The position numbers and the translations under genes were made by a program. A stretch of DNA of 18,083 nucleotides from a bacterium. GTDB lineage: Bacteria; Planctomycetota; J058; JAJDCP01. The stretch covers positions 1-18,083 of the forward strand of contig JAUIEM010000192.1 in the NCBI GenBank assembly GCA_030428695.1. Direction: 5' to 3'. Every line of letters starts with the position of its first letter. Position 1 is the stretch's first letter. The notes under the pieces were generated by a model. It saw only the letters and a list, made by a program, of their open reading frames with translations. It was not told the origin of the DNA and made no database searches. Shown here one piece after another: positions 6,153 through 18,083 of the stretch.

Positions 6153-7211
6153 TCACGGCTTCCACAGCGTCAGCGCCTGGGGCCCGACGGCCTCGTACAG
6201 CCCGCGCCGGTCGACGCCGATCTCGACGCGCTGCGGAGCGGCGACGCCGAACAGCCCGCCGAAGGGCTCGATCCTCTTGTACGAGACCACCTTGACGTTG
6301 CTGGTCAGGCCGAGGTCCTGGCGCATCACGTCGAGGGCCTCGTCGAGGTAGGCGATCTGGTCGATCAGCTTGGCGTCGAGGGCATCCTGGGCGAGCAGGA
6401 TGCGCCCGTCGGCGACCGCGCGCAGCGCGTCCCGGGTCAGGCCCGTGCCCTGGCGACCGGCCATGATCACGTCGAGGAAGCGCTCGTACATCTGGTCGAC
6501 GATGCCCTGGATGATCACCTGGTGCTCGGGTTGCACCGGCTTGGTCATCGACAGGAGCTCCTTGTTGCTCCCGGACGCCGTCGTCACATCCTGGACCCCG
6601 TGCTTCTCCATCAATTCCGTGATGTTGTAGGAGCCGATCAGCACGCCGATGCTGCCGGTGATCGTCGTGTGCTCGGCGAAGATCTTCGAGCCGGCGACCG
6701 CGACGTAGTAGCCGCCGGAGGCGGCCATGCTGCCCATCGACACGTAGACCGGCACCTTGACCTGCTTGAGCATGTTGTAGATGTCGTCGGAGGCAGTGAT
6801 TCCGCCGCCGGGGCTGTCGACGCGGACCATCACGCCGCGGATGCTCGTGTCCTGCTCGACCAGCTTGAGCTGCCGCCGCACGTCCTCGACCGGGTCGCTG
6901 GGCGGCCAGCCCCCTTCCATGATCGCGCCTTCGATCGACAGCAGCATGATCTTGCTCTCGGCGAGCATGTCGCCATCGTACAGGATCTCCTGGTGCGCGC
7001 CGTCGACGCTCATCCCGGCGGCGGCGTTGCCGACGGTCAGCATCATGTTCAACAGCAGCGAGCCGATCAGGGCGACGACCAGCCCCGCGATCGCGCAGCC
7101 GGAGCAGCCGAAGCCGCTACGGCGGGGCGGCATGGGCGGCGGAGGATAGGGGTAGCGGGGGCGCGGACCACCGGGTGGCAGCGGATGTTGGTCGTGGGGA
7201 TGGGGTTCCAT
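6153..7211 (-). CDS. sppA: Signal peptide peptidase SppA, 36-kDa type
   Basis: 352 residues. A Pro/His-rich cytoplasmic head (MEPHPHDQHPLPPGG and so on) precedes one membrane anchor at about 39-60 (CAIAGLVVALIGSLLLNMML). The peptidase S49 domain follows, with VRVDSPGGGITASDDIY and the Ser nucleophile S165 in SMAASGGYY; the general-base Lys is probably K217 in SGSNKELLS. The 52-residue Ser-to-Lys spacing matches my recollection of Bacillus subtilis SppA (S147/K199). SppA cleaves remnant signal peptides and other membrane-associated peptides. The ATG at 7211 is preceded by GGAGGAG seven bases upstream; the frame is open further up but only through non-conserved text. First gene of the sppA-nadC-moxR-DUF454 run. 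Confidence 0.94.
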   Translation of the reverse strand: MEPHPHDQHPLPPGGPRPRYPYPPPPMPPRRSGFGCSGCAIAGLVVALIGSLLLNMMLTVGNAAAGMSVDGAHQEILYDGDMLAESKIMLLSIEGAIMEGGWPPSDPVEDVRRQLKLVEQDTSIRGVMVRVDSPGGGITASDDIYNMLKQVKVPVYVSMGSMAASGGYYVAVAGSKIFAEHTTITGSIGVLIGSYNITELMEKHGVQDVTTASGSNKELLSMTKPVQPEHQVIIQGIVDQMYERFLDVIMAGRQGTGLTRDALRAVADGRILLAQDALDAKLIDQIAYLDEALDVMRQDLGLTSNVKVVSYKRIEPFGGLFGVAAPQRVEIGVDRRGLYEAVGPQALTLWKP

Positions 7212-7315
7212 CACAGACTCCTCCAGGTTCCCCTGGGCAGGACAGACACGAGAACCTGTCCGCAGGGCGGGCTTGTCGGGCAGGCCGGATGCGGTTCCGC
7301 CCTGCGCTCGTCGAA

Positions 7316-7345
7316 AATGTACCGGCTCGCGTCGTCCCCTGGCAA
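7316..7345 (-). promoter_or_regulatory. Candidate sigma-70 type promoter for sppA
   Basis: On the minus strand TTGCCA (7345-7340) and TACATT (7321-7316) are separated by 18 bases, five and four matches to consensus. Transcription from about 7309 would give a leader of about 98 bases before the sppA ATG. The position fits the only substantial gap upstream of the sppA-nadC-moxR run. Confidence 0.5.
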
Positions 7346-7461
7346 GGACCGACCTCGCGGGGAATCGCGCAGTGTGCTCAATGAAGCGCCTACCGGGCTG
7401 AGTCCGGAGCCCTTCAGAGGAAACCACCTCCCAACCCCACTCCTACCCCTCCCGAAACAGG

Positions 7462-7494
7462 CCTTTTCTCCGCGCCTCTGCGCCTCTGCGTTGA
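7462..7494 (-). repeat. Interspersed-type repeat with CGCAGAGG units
   Basis: On the minus strand the segment reads TCAACGCAGAGGCGCAGAGG followed by CGCGGAGAAAAGG: two and a half direct GCGCAGAG-like units. Sequences of this kind recur in intergenic regions of many unrelated bacterial genomes, as far as I recall. It starts about 18 bases after the pseudouridine synthase stop. Whether other copies exist in this genome cannot be seen from one window. Confidence 0.45.
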
Positions 7495-7512
7495 GCTCTT
7501 CTCCCCGTTGAT

Positions 7513-8502
7513 TCACCGGGACCCCGGCCGCGGCGCGCCATAGGCATCGCACAGCGCCCCGAAGGCCCGCCCGAGCTCCTGCGGCCATGGCGCCTCGAAG
7601 CGCAGCTCGGCGCCGCTGCGCGGGTGGCGGAGCTCGAGCCGCGCCGCGTGCAGCGCGAGGCGCTCGCACACCGGTGCCTGCGGCTCGGGCAGGCGGCCGG
7701 GGAGGTCGCGCCGGCGCAGCACCGAGCGCCGGCTGTACAGGCCGTCGCACAGCACCGGATGGCCACGGTGTGCCATGTGTACGCGGATCTGGTGGGTGCG
7801 GCCGGTGAAGATGCGCAGCTCGAGCCAGGTGTACTTGCCCGCGAGGGCGAGCGGACGGTAGCGGGTGCGCGCGGCTTTGCCCTGGGGGTCGACCGCCATC
7901 TTCTTGCGATGGAAGCGGCTGCGCGCGAGCGGCTCGTCGACCTCCCCCGGAGCCGCGACCGCGCCGCACACGATCGCCTGGTACCACTTCTTGATCGTGC
8001 GCTCCCGGAACTGCACCGCGACACGCTCGTGGGCGTAGTTGTTCTTCGCGATCAGGAGCAGCCCGGACGTGCCCTTGTCGAGGCGGTGGACGATACCCGG
8101 GCGCTCTTCCCCGCGGGTGTCGGACAGCGCGGTGCCGCGCCCGAGCAGCGCGTTGACCACCGTCCCCTCGCGGCAGCCGGCGCCCGGGTGGACGGCCATG
8201 CCCGTCGGCTTGTCGATCACGAGCAGGTCGGCGTCCTCGTGGATGACGGGCAGCGCGAGATCCTGCCCGATCAGCTCCCCGCTCGGCGGGGGCGGGAAGT
8301 CGACCGCGATGCGATCGCCGGGCCGCACCGTCGAACGGCAGCGCGGCGTCTCGTCGTTGAGGGAGACCCGTCCGGCGTTGATGTAGCGCTGGAAGGACGC
8401 CCGGGAGATATCCGGGAAGGTCGCGGACAGCCAGGCGTCGAGACGGGTGGGAGGACTGTCCGGTGGCACGGTCAGAAGGCGCGGAGCGGGGCTCTCCGCC
8501 AT
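7513..8502 (-). CDS. RluA-family 23S rRNA/tRNA pseudouridine synthase (RluD-like)
   Basis: 329 residues. An N-terminal S4 RNA-binding domain (about 18-80: RLDAWLSATF, SRASFQRYINAGRVSLND) is followed by the catalytic domain with LLVIDKPTGMAVHPG, the signature GIVHRLDKGTSGLLLIAK with nucleophile Asp D142, RFHRKKMAV, and FTGRTHQIRVHMAHRGHPVL near the end. It isomerises uridines to pseudouridine in rRNA or tRNA. S4 plus catalytic domain and length fit RluD or RluC, but target sites cannot be deduced from sequence. The ATG at 8502 is five bases after the upstream gene's stop; the ribosome site is only a weak GGCGGC, suggesting translational coupling. Confidence 0.94.
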   Translation of the reverse strand: MAESPAPRLLTVPPDSPPTRLDAWLSATFPDISRASFQRYINAGRVSLNDETPRCRSTVRPGDRIAVDFPPPPSGELIGQDLALPVIHEDADLLVIDKPTGMAVHPGAGCREGTVVNALLGRGTALSDTRGEERPGIVHRLDKGTSGLLLIAKNNYAHERVAVQFRERTIKKWYQAIVCGAVAAPGEVDEPLARSRFHRKKMAVDPQGKAARTRYRPLALAGKYTWLELRIFTGRTHQIRVHMAHRGHPVLCDGLYSRRSVLRRRDLPGRLPEPQAPVCERLALHAARLELRHPRSGAELRFEAPWPQELGRAFGALCDAYGAPRPGSR

Positions 8503-8507
8503 CGCGC

Positions 8508-9314
8508 TCAGCCGCCGCTGCTGTCGCTCGGGGTCTCCGGGACCGCGGGGACCTCGAGGCTGTCCGCCGGCGCGGGCTCTTCCGGAGCTTCCGGCGCGGG
8601 CTCTTCCGGAGCTTCCGGCGCGGGCTCTTCCGGAGCTTCCGGCGCGGGCTCTTCCGGAGCTTCCGGCGGAATCGTCGAGCCCGAGCGCTGCGCGAGCGCC
8701 TCGGCGATCCGGTTGTCGAGCGCCGTGCGCTCGGCGCTGCGGGTGCGCAGCCCCGAGAGCATGCGCTGCGCGAGCTCCTGGCTGGGGGTGGCCTGCGAGC
8801 CGGCGTTCAGCCGGTCGAGCATCGCGGTCGCCTCGACCACCGACGCCGAGTCACCGCTCTCGAGGAGCGCGCTGGCGTACGACAGCCCGACGACGTCCCA
8901 ACCCTTCGTGCCGCGGTAGCGCTCGACCACCGCCTGCAGCGAGTCGAGGCCGATCCGCGCGTAGCCGGTGCGCTGCGCGAAGTCGCGGGCGGTCTCGAGC
9001 TCGACCCAGATCTGCATCTCCCGTGCCTGCTGGGCTTCGCTGCGCGACAGCCACAGGCCGACGACGGCGAGCAGGGCGACGACGACCAGGAGCACGGCGG
9101 TCGAGTTCTCCTTGACCCAGGCCATGCCCTGCTCGAGCTTCATCTCCCAGTCGTCGGGATCGGTCGCCTTGTGCTTGTGCTTGGAGAGCGGCTCTGGAGC
9201 GGTCGGACGCGAGACCTTCGGCGCCTCGACCTTCGGCGTGCTGACCGCCGCCTTGGCCGGCTGACGGCTCGACTTCTGCTTCTTCCGCTTCTTCTTCTTG
9301 TTCTTCTTGCCCAT
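8508..9314 (-). CDS. Lys-rich single-pass membrane protein with TPR-like domain
   Basis: 268 residues. Layout: a very Lys-rich head (MGKKNKKKKRKKQK), a polar linker, one membrane helix at about 72-90 (AVLLVVVALLAVVGLWLS), a helical, probably TPR-like domain at about 95-215, then an acidic Pro-rich tail with four exact copies of an eight-residue EAPEEPAP unit. The layout (cytoplasmic head, anchor, helical TPR-like ectodomain) recalls YfgM-type proteins that assist periplasmic folding at the translocon, but the head and tail are unusual and I would not name it. The ATG at 9314 follows GAGG at six bases. It lies between tRNA-Glu and the pseudouridine synthase. The tail repeat is a 24-bp tandem DNA repeat and may vary in length between strains. 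Confidence 0.85.
   Translation of the reverse strand: MGKKNKKKKRKKQKSSRQPAKAAVSTPKVEAPKVSRPTAPEPLSKHKHKATDPDDWEMKLEQGMAWVKENSTAVLLVVVALLAVVGLWLSRSEAQQAREMQIWVELETARDFAQRTGYARIGLDSLQAVVERYRGTKGWDVVGLSYASALLESGDSASVVEATAMLDRLNAGSQATPSQELAQRMLSGLRTRSAERTALDNRIAEALAQRSGSTIPPEAPEEPAPEAPEEPAPEAPEEPAPEAPEEPAPADSLEVPAVPETPSDSSGG
8567..8669 (-). repeat. 24-bp tandem repeat coding for EAPEEPAP
   Basis: Four perfect 24-base units (8567-8590, 8591-8614, 8615-8638, 8639-8662) plus a partial fifth. They are in frame and identical at the nucleotide level, so they are young or homogenised. They code for the Pro/Glu-rich tail of the membrane protein. Confidence 0.95.
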
Positions 9315-9333
9315 CGTTTCCTCGATGGAAGAG

Positions 9334-9392
9334 CACAACCGCCCTACCCACTCACAGGCGCACAACGCCCGAGTGGTGAAGGACTGGTTGTG
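9334..9392 (-). promoter_or_regulatory. Nested inverted repeats in the leader between tRNA-Glu and the Lys-rich membrane protein gene
   Basis: An outer 7-bp pair (CACAACC at 9334-9340 with GGTTGTG at 9386-9392) encloses a 6-bp pair (CCACTC 9348-9353 with GAGTGG 9371-9376), which encloses GGCG/CGCC (9357-9360 and 9366-9369) with a five-base loop. The structure ends about 20 bases before the downstream ATG. No run of T follows on either strand, so it is not a standard intrinsic terminator; it may be a leader structure or processing signal. Confidence 0.4.
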
Positions 9393-9408
9393 GCGGGGAC
9401 GTAGAGAA

Positions 9409-9483
9409 TGATCCCATGGGGATTTGAACCCCAGTTCCCAGGATGAGAACCTGGTGTCCTAGGCCTAACTAGACGATGGGACC
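9409..9483 (-). tRNA. tRNA-Glu, anticodon CTC
   Basis: On the minus strand the gene begins GGTCCCATCGTCTAG, the usual tRNA-Glu start, and folds as a cloverleaf. The acceptor GGTCCCA pairs with TGGGATC, the anticodon stem CCAGG/CCTGG carries loop TTCTCAT (anticodon CTC, reading GAG), and the T arm is TGGGG-TTCAAAT-CCCCA. Discriminator base is A and the 3' CCA is not encoded. It has its own near-consensus promoter. Confidence 0.95.
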
Positions 9484-9491
9484 GTGTTTTT

Positions 9492-9509
9492 CCCGGGTTC
9501 GCACCCGGG
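9492..9509 (-). other. Hairpin at the start of the pre-tRNA-Glu leader
   Basis: A perfect 7-bp inverted repeat, CCCGGGT/ACCCGGG, with a four-base loop that reads GCGA (a GNRA tetraloop) on the minus strand. It begins about where transcription from the tRNA promoter would start and ends eight bases before the mature tRNA. On the minus strand it is followed by A residues, so it is not a terminator for rsmE. Confidence 0.6.
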
Positions 9510-9515
9510 CCCACG

Positions 9516-9544
9516 AAAATACAGGGTGCCCTTGTCGTTGTCAA
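9516..9544 (-). promoter_or_regulatory. Near-consensus sigma-70 promoter of tRNA-Glu
   Basis: Minus strand: perfect -35 TTGACA (9544-9539), a 17-base spacer, and -10 TATTTT (9521-9516). The -35 box overlaps the rsmE stop codon. Start would be about 9509, some 26 bases before the mature tRNA 5' end. This is the strongest minus-strand promoter in the window. Confidence 0.8.
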
Positions 9545-10275
9545 TCACCGATTTTGGGACTTTTCCGCAACATCGCCAGCTGCGCGAGCGCCCAGGTCAC
9601 CGCCGTGTCCGTGCGGAGCACCCGCGGCCCGAGCGACACCGGCCGGAAGCCCGCGGCCGCGAGCCGCTCCAGCTCGAACGGGACCCAACCGCCGTCCGGC
9701 CCGATCGCGAGATGCACCCGCCCCCGATCCAGCGACGGCTCCTCCGCCAACGGCCGCGCCGCTCCGACCGCGGCGACCAGGGCGGGCTCGTCGCTGACCT
9801 GACCGGGCAGGACGTCCTCGACGAAGGGCCGGAAGCGTCGGTGCACCCGCACCTCCGGCAGGATCGTGTCCCCGGCCTGCTCGAGCCCCGCCTCGAGGAA
9901 GCCCTCCATGCGCTCGAGCACCGGGCTGTCGAGGTAGCTCTTCTCCGTGCGGGCCGCCCGCAGCAGGTCGATGCGCTCGACCCCGAGCTCCGCGGCCTGC
10001 CGCAGCAGCCGCTTGAGGGTGATCGGCCGCGGCATGCCGAGCACCAGCGCGACCCGCGCGCCCGCCGGCGGCGCCGTATCGAACACGCAGCGCAGGCGCA
10101 CCGGCTCGAGGCCGAGCAGCTCCCCGCGCCCGAGCCTTCCGCCGACCAGGCCGACCCGCAACACGGCGCCCGGCCGCGCCCGCAGGATCTTGCGGATGTG
10201 CTCGGCGCGCCTGCCGTCGAGCTCGCAGCAGCCCCCTTCATCGAGCTCCGCCGCCCGCACCAGGATCACGTTCAT
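9541..10275 (-). CDS. rsmE: 16S rRNA (uracil-1498-N3) methyltransferase
   Basis: 244 residues, normal for RsmE, which methylates N3 of U1498 in 16S rRNA using S-adenosylmethionine. It has an N-terminal PUA-like domain (AEHIRKILRARPGAVLRV, about 25-41) and a C-terminal SPOUT knot with LRQAAELGVERIDLL, the SAM-binding AIGPDGGW at 190-197, and LGPRVLRTDTA at 215-225. The family more often has IGPEGG; the Asp here is a mild variant. The ATG at 10275 follows GGGAGGAG and overlaps the upstream membrane protein's stop as ATGA, so the two are coupled. The longer open frame upstream is a shadow of that gene. Confidence 0.95.
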   Translation of the reverse strand: MNVILVRAAELDEGGCCELDGRRAEHIRKILRARPGAVLRVGLVGGRLGRGELLGLEPVRLRCVFDTAPPAGARVALVLGMPRPITLKRLLRQAAELGVERIDLLRAARTEKSYLDSPVLERMEGFLEAGLEQAGDTILPEVRVHRRFRPFVEDVLPGQVSDEPALVAAVGAARPLAEEPSLDRGRVHLAIGPDGGWVPFELERLAAAGFRPVSLGPRVLRTDTAVTWALAQLAMLRKSPKIGD

Positions 10276-11402
10276 CCGCTCTCCTCCCGTTCGCCCACCC
10301 CGACCCGTTCCAACCCCTCGACCTCCTCCTCCAGCCGCCGGTAGAACGCCGCCAGCCCGGCGGAGAAGAACCCCGCCCAGCGCCCGAGCTGCCAGGGGAC
10401 GAAGCCGAGCACGATCGCGCCGAAGGACGCCCCGCAGAGCATCGCCAGGCCGCCCGGGCCGCGCACGCCGACGCCCCAGACCAGCGGGAAGGCGAGCAGC
10501 GCGAGCCCGGTCAGCGCCGTCGAGAAGAGCAGCAGGCTCGCCAGCCGGCCCGCGGTCAGGAGCCGGTCGCTGCGGAAGGGCGGCCGGTAGCGGAAGCGCC
10601 CGCTCCGCGCCGCCTCGCGATCGCTCGCCGCCAGCAGCAACGCCCCGAGCGCGGCGCCGCTCTCCCGGCACAGCCAGCCCGCCGCGAGGGTCGTCGCGAG
10701 GGCGCAGCCGAGCCACGGCAGCTCGACCGCGAGGGCGCTGATCGGCCCGACATTGTCGAGCAACGGAAAGGTCCACATCAGCACGGCCGCGGTCCCGAGC
10801 AGCCCGACGAGGACCAGCCCGCCCGCGAGCAGGTCGAAGCTACGGGAGACCCGCCGCCGGATCGGCTCCCCGTCGACCTCCGCCCCCGGACGCAGCGAGA
10901 GCGCGGCCCGCAGCGCGGAGCAGGCGCGGCTCGCCGCCTCGAGTGCGCGCGCGCTCAGCGGCACGAGCTGCATCGCGAGGAGCACAGCGGTCAACGTCAC
11001 CAGCCCCGCGGCGAAGGTGTAGCCCTGCACCCGCGCGTACAGCGCCAGGCCGGCACCGAGCAGGGCGAGCAGGCCGGCCGGAATGCCGATGCCGGCGTAC
11101 AACCCCGTCAGCCAGCCCTGCTCGTGGGCGAGGTCGGTCAGCACGGCCTGCCCCCAGTCGCTGCGGCGGGCGGGCGGCAGGCTGAACACGCGCAGGGCCT
11201 CGCTCAGGGTCGCGAGGGCCTGGAAGACGCGGGCGGGCAGCACCCCGACCAGCCCGGCGACCAAGAGGCCGCAGCAGCCCGCGCGGAAGTCGAGCAGCCC
11301 GAGCCCGAGCAGCGGCAGGCTGGTCAGGTACAGGCTCCAGCCCGCGTAGCGCGCGCCCCGCGCGGCGCGAGCCAGCGCCTCGGCGGCGCGGCGCTGCGCC
11401 AC
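10272..11402 (-). CDS. Multi-pass membrane protein of unknown function
   Basis: 376 residues with roughly eight hydrophobic segments, for example WSLYLTSLPLLGLGLL, CCGLLVAGLVGVLPARV, IGIPAGLLALLGAGLAL, LVLVGLLGTAAVLMW and GAIVLGFVPWQLG. A charged C-terminus (EEEVEGLERVGVGEREE) probably faces the cytoplasm. I recognise no family motif. The start is uncertain: GTG at 11402 is the only ATG, GTG or TTG between the tgt stop and the first membrane segment, but no clear ribosome site precedes it. The frame is open back to the tgt stop codon. The gene overlaps rsmE by four bases and follows tgt, so its position suggests a shared transcript only; no role follows from this. Confidence 0.72.
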   Translation of the reverse strand: MAQRRAAEALARAARGARYAGWSLYLTSLPLLGLGLLDFRAGCCGLLVAGLVGVLPARVFQALATLSEALRVFSLPPARRSDWGQAVLTDLAHEQGWLTGLYAGIGIPAGLLALLGAGLALYARVQGYTFAAGLVTLTAVLLAMQLVPLSARALEAASRACSALRAALSLRPGAEVDGEPIRRRVSRSFDLLAGGLVLVGLLGTAAVLMWTFPLLDNVGPISALAVELPWLGCALATTLAAGWLCRESGAALGALLLAASDREAARSGRFRYRPPFRSDRLLTAGRLASLLLFSTALTGLALLAFPLVWGVGVRGPGGLAMLCGASFGAIVLGFVPWQLGRWAGFFSAGLAAFYRRLEEEVEGLERVGVGEREESG

Positions 11403-11498
11403 GTCGTCCGGGCACGTCGACGGCGCGGACTGTTCCTCGGTCGAGCGCGCGACGTCGGCTCCCTCCCCCGGCCGCCGGCCTCGCGGAGCCGGCCCCGG

Positions 11499-17167
<5,669 letters not shown>

Positions 17168-17176
17168 GCGCGCCTC

Positions 17177-17698
17177 CTACGCAGGCCGCGCCGCCCGGTA
17201 CTCGGCGGCGAGGTGGACATAGTTCTCGGCCGACGTGGCGAGCTCCGCCACCTCCTCGTCGCTCAGCTGCCGCCGTACCCTGGCGGGGGAACCGAGCACC
17301 AGCGAACGGGGAGGCGCCTGGAACCCCGGAGGAACCAGCGCGCCGGCCGCGACGAGACAGTCTTCGGCCAGCTCGGCCCCGTCCATCACGATCGCCCCCA
17401 TCCCGATCAGGCAGCGGTCGCCGACAGTGCAAGCGTGGAGGATCGCACCGTGTCCGACCGTGACCTCATCTCCGACCAGGCAAGGAATCCGGCCCTTGCG
17501 CACGTGCAGGACCGCGTTGTCCTGCAGATTTGTCCGCCGCCCTATGCGGATGTGGAAGACATCCCCCCGGACGACGGTGCCGAACCACACGCTCGATGCG
17601 GCACCGATCTCGACATCGCCGATGATGCGGGCGCCCGCGGCGACAAACACCGTGGGCTCGAGTACAGGACTCTTGTCTCGATAGCGTAGCAGCTGCAA
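17177..17698 (-). CDS. Gamma-class carbonic anhydrase-like hexapeptide-repeat protein
   Basis: 173 residues from a TTG start, the common size of the YrdA/PaaY-like branch. Left-handed beta-helix repeats are visible (ARIIGDVEIGAASSVWFG onwards). They include RGD at 44-46, NLQDNAVLHV with H65, and VGHGAILHAC with H83 and H88: the three metal-binding His of gamma carbonic anhydrases. These are followed by LIGMGAIVMDGA and a C-terminal helix (LSDEEVAELATSAENYVHLA). Activity as carbonic anhydrase in this branch is variable, so the reaction is uncertain. The TTG at 17698 gives the expected N-terminus (LLRYRDKSPVLEPTVFVAAG); an earlier TTG at 17821 would add 41 Arg-rich residues with no family support. 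It lies nine bases upstream of the giant kinase gene. Confidence 0.88.
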   Translation of the reverse strand: MQLLRYRDKSPVLEPTVFVAAGARIIGDVEIGAASSVWFGTVVRGDVFHIRIGRRTNLQDNAVLHVRKGRIPCLVGDEVTVGHGAILHACTVGDRCLIGMGAIVMDGAELAEDCLVAAGALVPPGFQAPPRSLVLGSPARVRRQLSDEEVAELATSAENYVHLAAEYRAARPA

Positions 17699-17728
17699 TC
17701 CGCACCGGCATGGAGAAAATCTGGCCTG

Positions 17729-17757
17729 AGAGTACAGTCCGCGTCCGCCACGCGCAA
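17729..17757 (-). promoter_or_regulatory. Candidate promoter for the gamma-CA/kinase operon
   Basis: Minus strand TTGCGC (17757-17752) and TACTCT (17734-17729) with a 17-base spacer. Start near 17722 would leave about 24 bases before the TTG at 17698, consistent with that start and not with the earlier one at 17821. Both boxes are imperfect. Confidence 0.3.
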
Positions 17758-17814
17758 CCCTTCGCGCGCGCAGCGCCTTCGCCGTGGATCGGCGCCCGGC
17801 GCGGCGTGCTCGGC

Positions 17815-17844
17815 TTGACAATCCGCGTCGGAACGCCGTAAGGT
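17815..17844 (+). promoter_or_regulatory. Candidate sigma-70 promoter for the Gly/Pro-rich gene
   Basis: Perfect -35 TTGACA (17815-17820), an 18-base spacer and a -10-like TAAGGT (17839-17844). Transcription from about 17851 would give an 80-base leader to the ATG at 17933. It diverges from the minus-strand operon. Confidence 0.55.
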
Positions 17845-17932
17845 AGCACGATGTGCCAAGGTTTTGCAGGTCGCTCTCCGGTCGCAGCCGGGAGCTGAAG
17901 GAACGCGCAACCCACAGACTCGAGGCAGTGCC

Positions 17933-18083
17933 ATGGGACCCGGTGGATTCGGGCAGCCAGGAGGCTTTCCCGGCCAGAACAAGCCCGGTGGTTTTGGCGG
18001 CGGCGGTGGCGGCTTCTTCCCAGGTCCGGGCGGTCCCGGTCCGGGCGGCCCCGGCGGATTCGGCCCCGGGCCCGGCGGCCCGG
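17933..18083 (+). CDS. Gly/Pro/Phe-rich low-complexity protein, N-terminal fragment
   Basis: 50 codons are visible and the frame is open at the window end. ATG with GAGG seven bases upstream and a good promoter about 90 bases before. The text is almost wholly Gly, Pro and Phe with a few polar residues (MGPGGFGQPGGFPGQNKPGG, then a run of Gly, then FFPGPGG-type repeats). No signal peptide is apparent. This could be the disordered head of a longer membrane or secreted protein, as seen for the Pro-rich head of SppA in this window. Family cannot be judged from the fragment. Confidence 0.6.
   Translation, partial: MGPGGFGQPGGFPGQNKPGGFGGGGGGFFPGPGGPGPGGPGGFGPGPGGP

Larger units (their letters stand above)
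7212..7512. other. 301-base non-coding region between rluA-family gene and sppA
   Basis: I see no convincing gene here; the open frames crossing it are extensions of sppA or shadows. It holds the sppA promoter candidate with a leader of about 100 bases and, just after the pseudouridine synthase stop codon, a CGCAGAGGCG-type repeat (7462-7494). Base composition is less GC-skewed than the flanking genes. Confidence 0.6.

Noticed and set aside
5355..7511. 718-codon plus-strand open frame
   Set aside because: Antisense to nadC and sppA, both of which show full catalytic motifs on the minus strand.
9492..9509. Rho-independent terminator for rsmE
   Set aside because: The hairpin is followed by A residues on the minus strand, not T, and sits downstream of the tRNA promoter, so it belongs to the tRNA leader.
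17699..17821. Extended N-terminus of the gamma-CA-like protein from TTG at 17821
   Set aside because: The extra 41 residues are Arg-rich without family support and overlap both promoter candidates; the TTG at 17698 gives the expected N-terminus.
17851..17898. 15-codon plus-strand leader peptide starting MCQGFAG
   Set aside because: Its start coincides with the predicted transcription start, leaving no room for a ribosome site, and no regulatory fold is apparent after it.

Overview
This window reads as a piece of a high-GC bacterial chromosome dense with housekeeping genes. Almost every gene lies on the minus strand, many are coupled by 1-4 base overlaps, and several starts are GTG or TTG. 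A 1502-residue membrane Ser/Thr kinase with a huge C-terminal TPR-type region points to a Planctomycetota- or Myxococcota-like organism. That placement is inference from gene content, not a phylogenetic result.

Left part (1-2157, minus): pgk, rpe and the 5' end of accD form a tight operon (pgk/rpe share GTGA; rpe stop and accD GTG are one base apart). Middle island (2356-3794, plus): four consecutive small ORFs of 35-40 codons encode near-identical peptides sharing PLFATDxRxFTVKTGLIAG. They are translationally chained to a 327-residue ATP-grasp ligase of the MvdC/MvdD (graspetide synthetase) type. This looks like a compact ribosomal peptide (RiPP) system with four precursors, and it is the most interesting object in the window, because the peptides do not carry any graspetide core motif I recognise. 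It ends two bases from the convergent DUF454 gene.

Centre (3797-7211, minus): sppA, nadC, a MoxR-type AAA+ ATPase and a DUF454 membrane protein form a closely spaced run with a recognisable promoter before sppA. A 301-base non-coding gap (7212-7512) separates it from an RluA-family pseudouridine synthase, a Lys-rich single-pass membrane protein with a 24-bp tandem repeat, and a tRNA-Glu(CTC) gene with a near-consensus promoter that overlaps the rsmE stop codon.

Right part (9541-17698, minus): a gamma-carbonic-anhydrase-like hexapeptide protein, the giant kinase, tgt, an unknown multi-pass membrane protein and rsmE follow each other with very short gaps or overlaps, apart from about 96 bases between tgt and the membrane protein. 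At the right edge a divergent plus-strand promoter precedes the start of a Gly/Pro-rich protein cut by the window end. Apart from the precursor island, the genes serve central metabolism (glycolysis, pentose phosphate, NAD and fatty acid synthesis), RNA modification (tgt, rsmE, RluA family) and membrane quality control or signalling.
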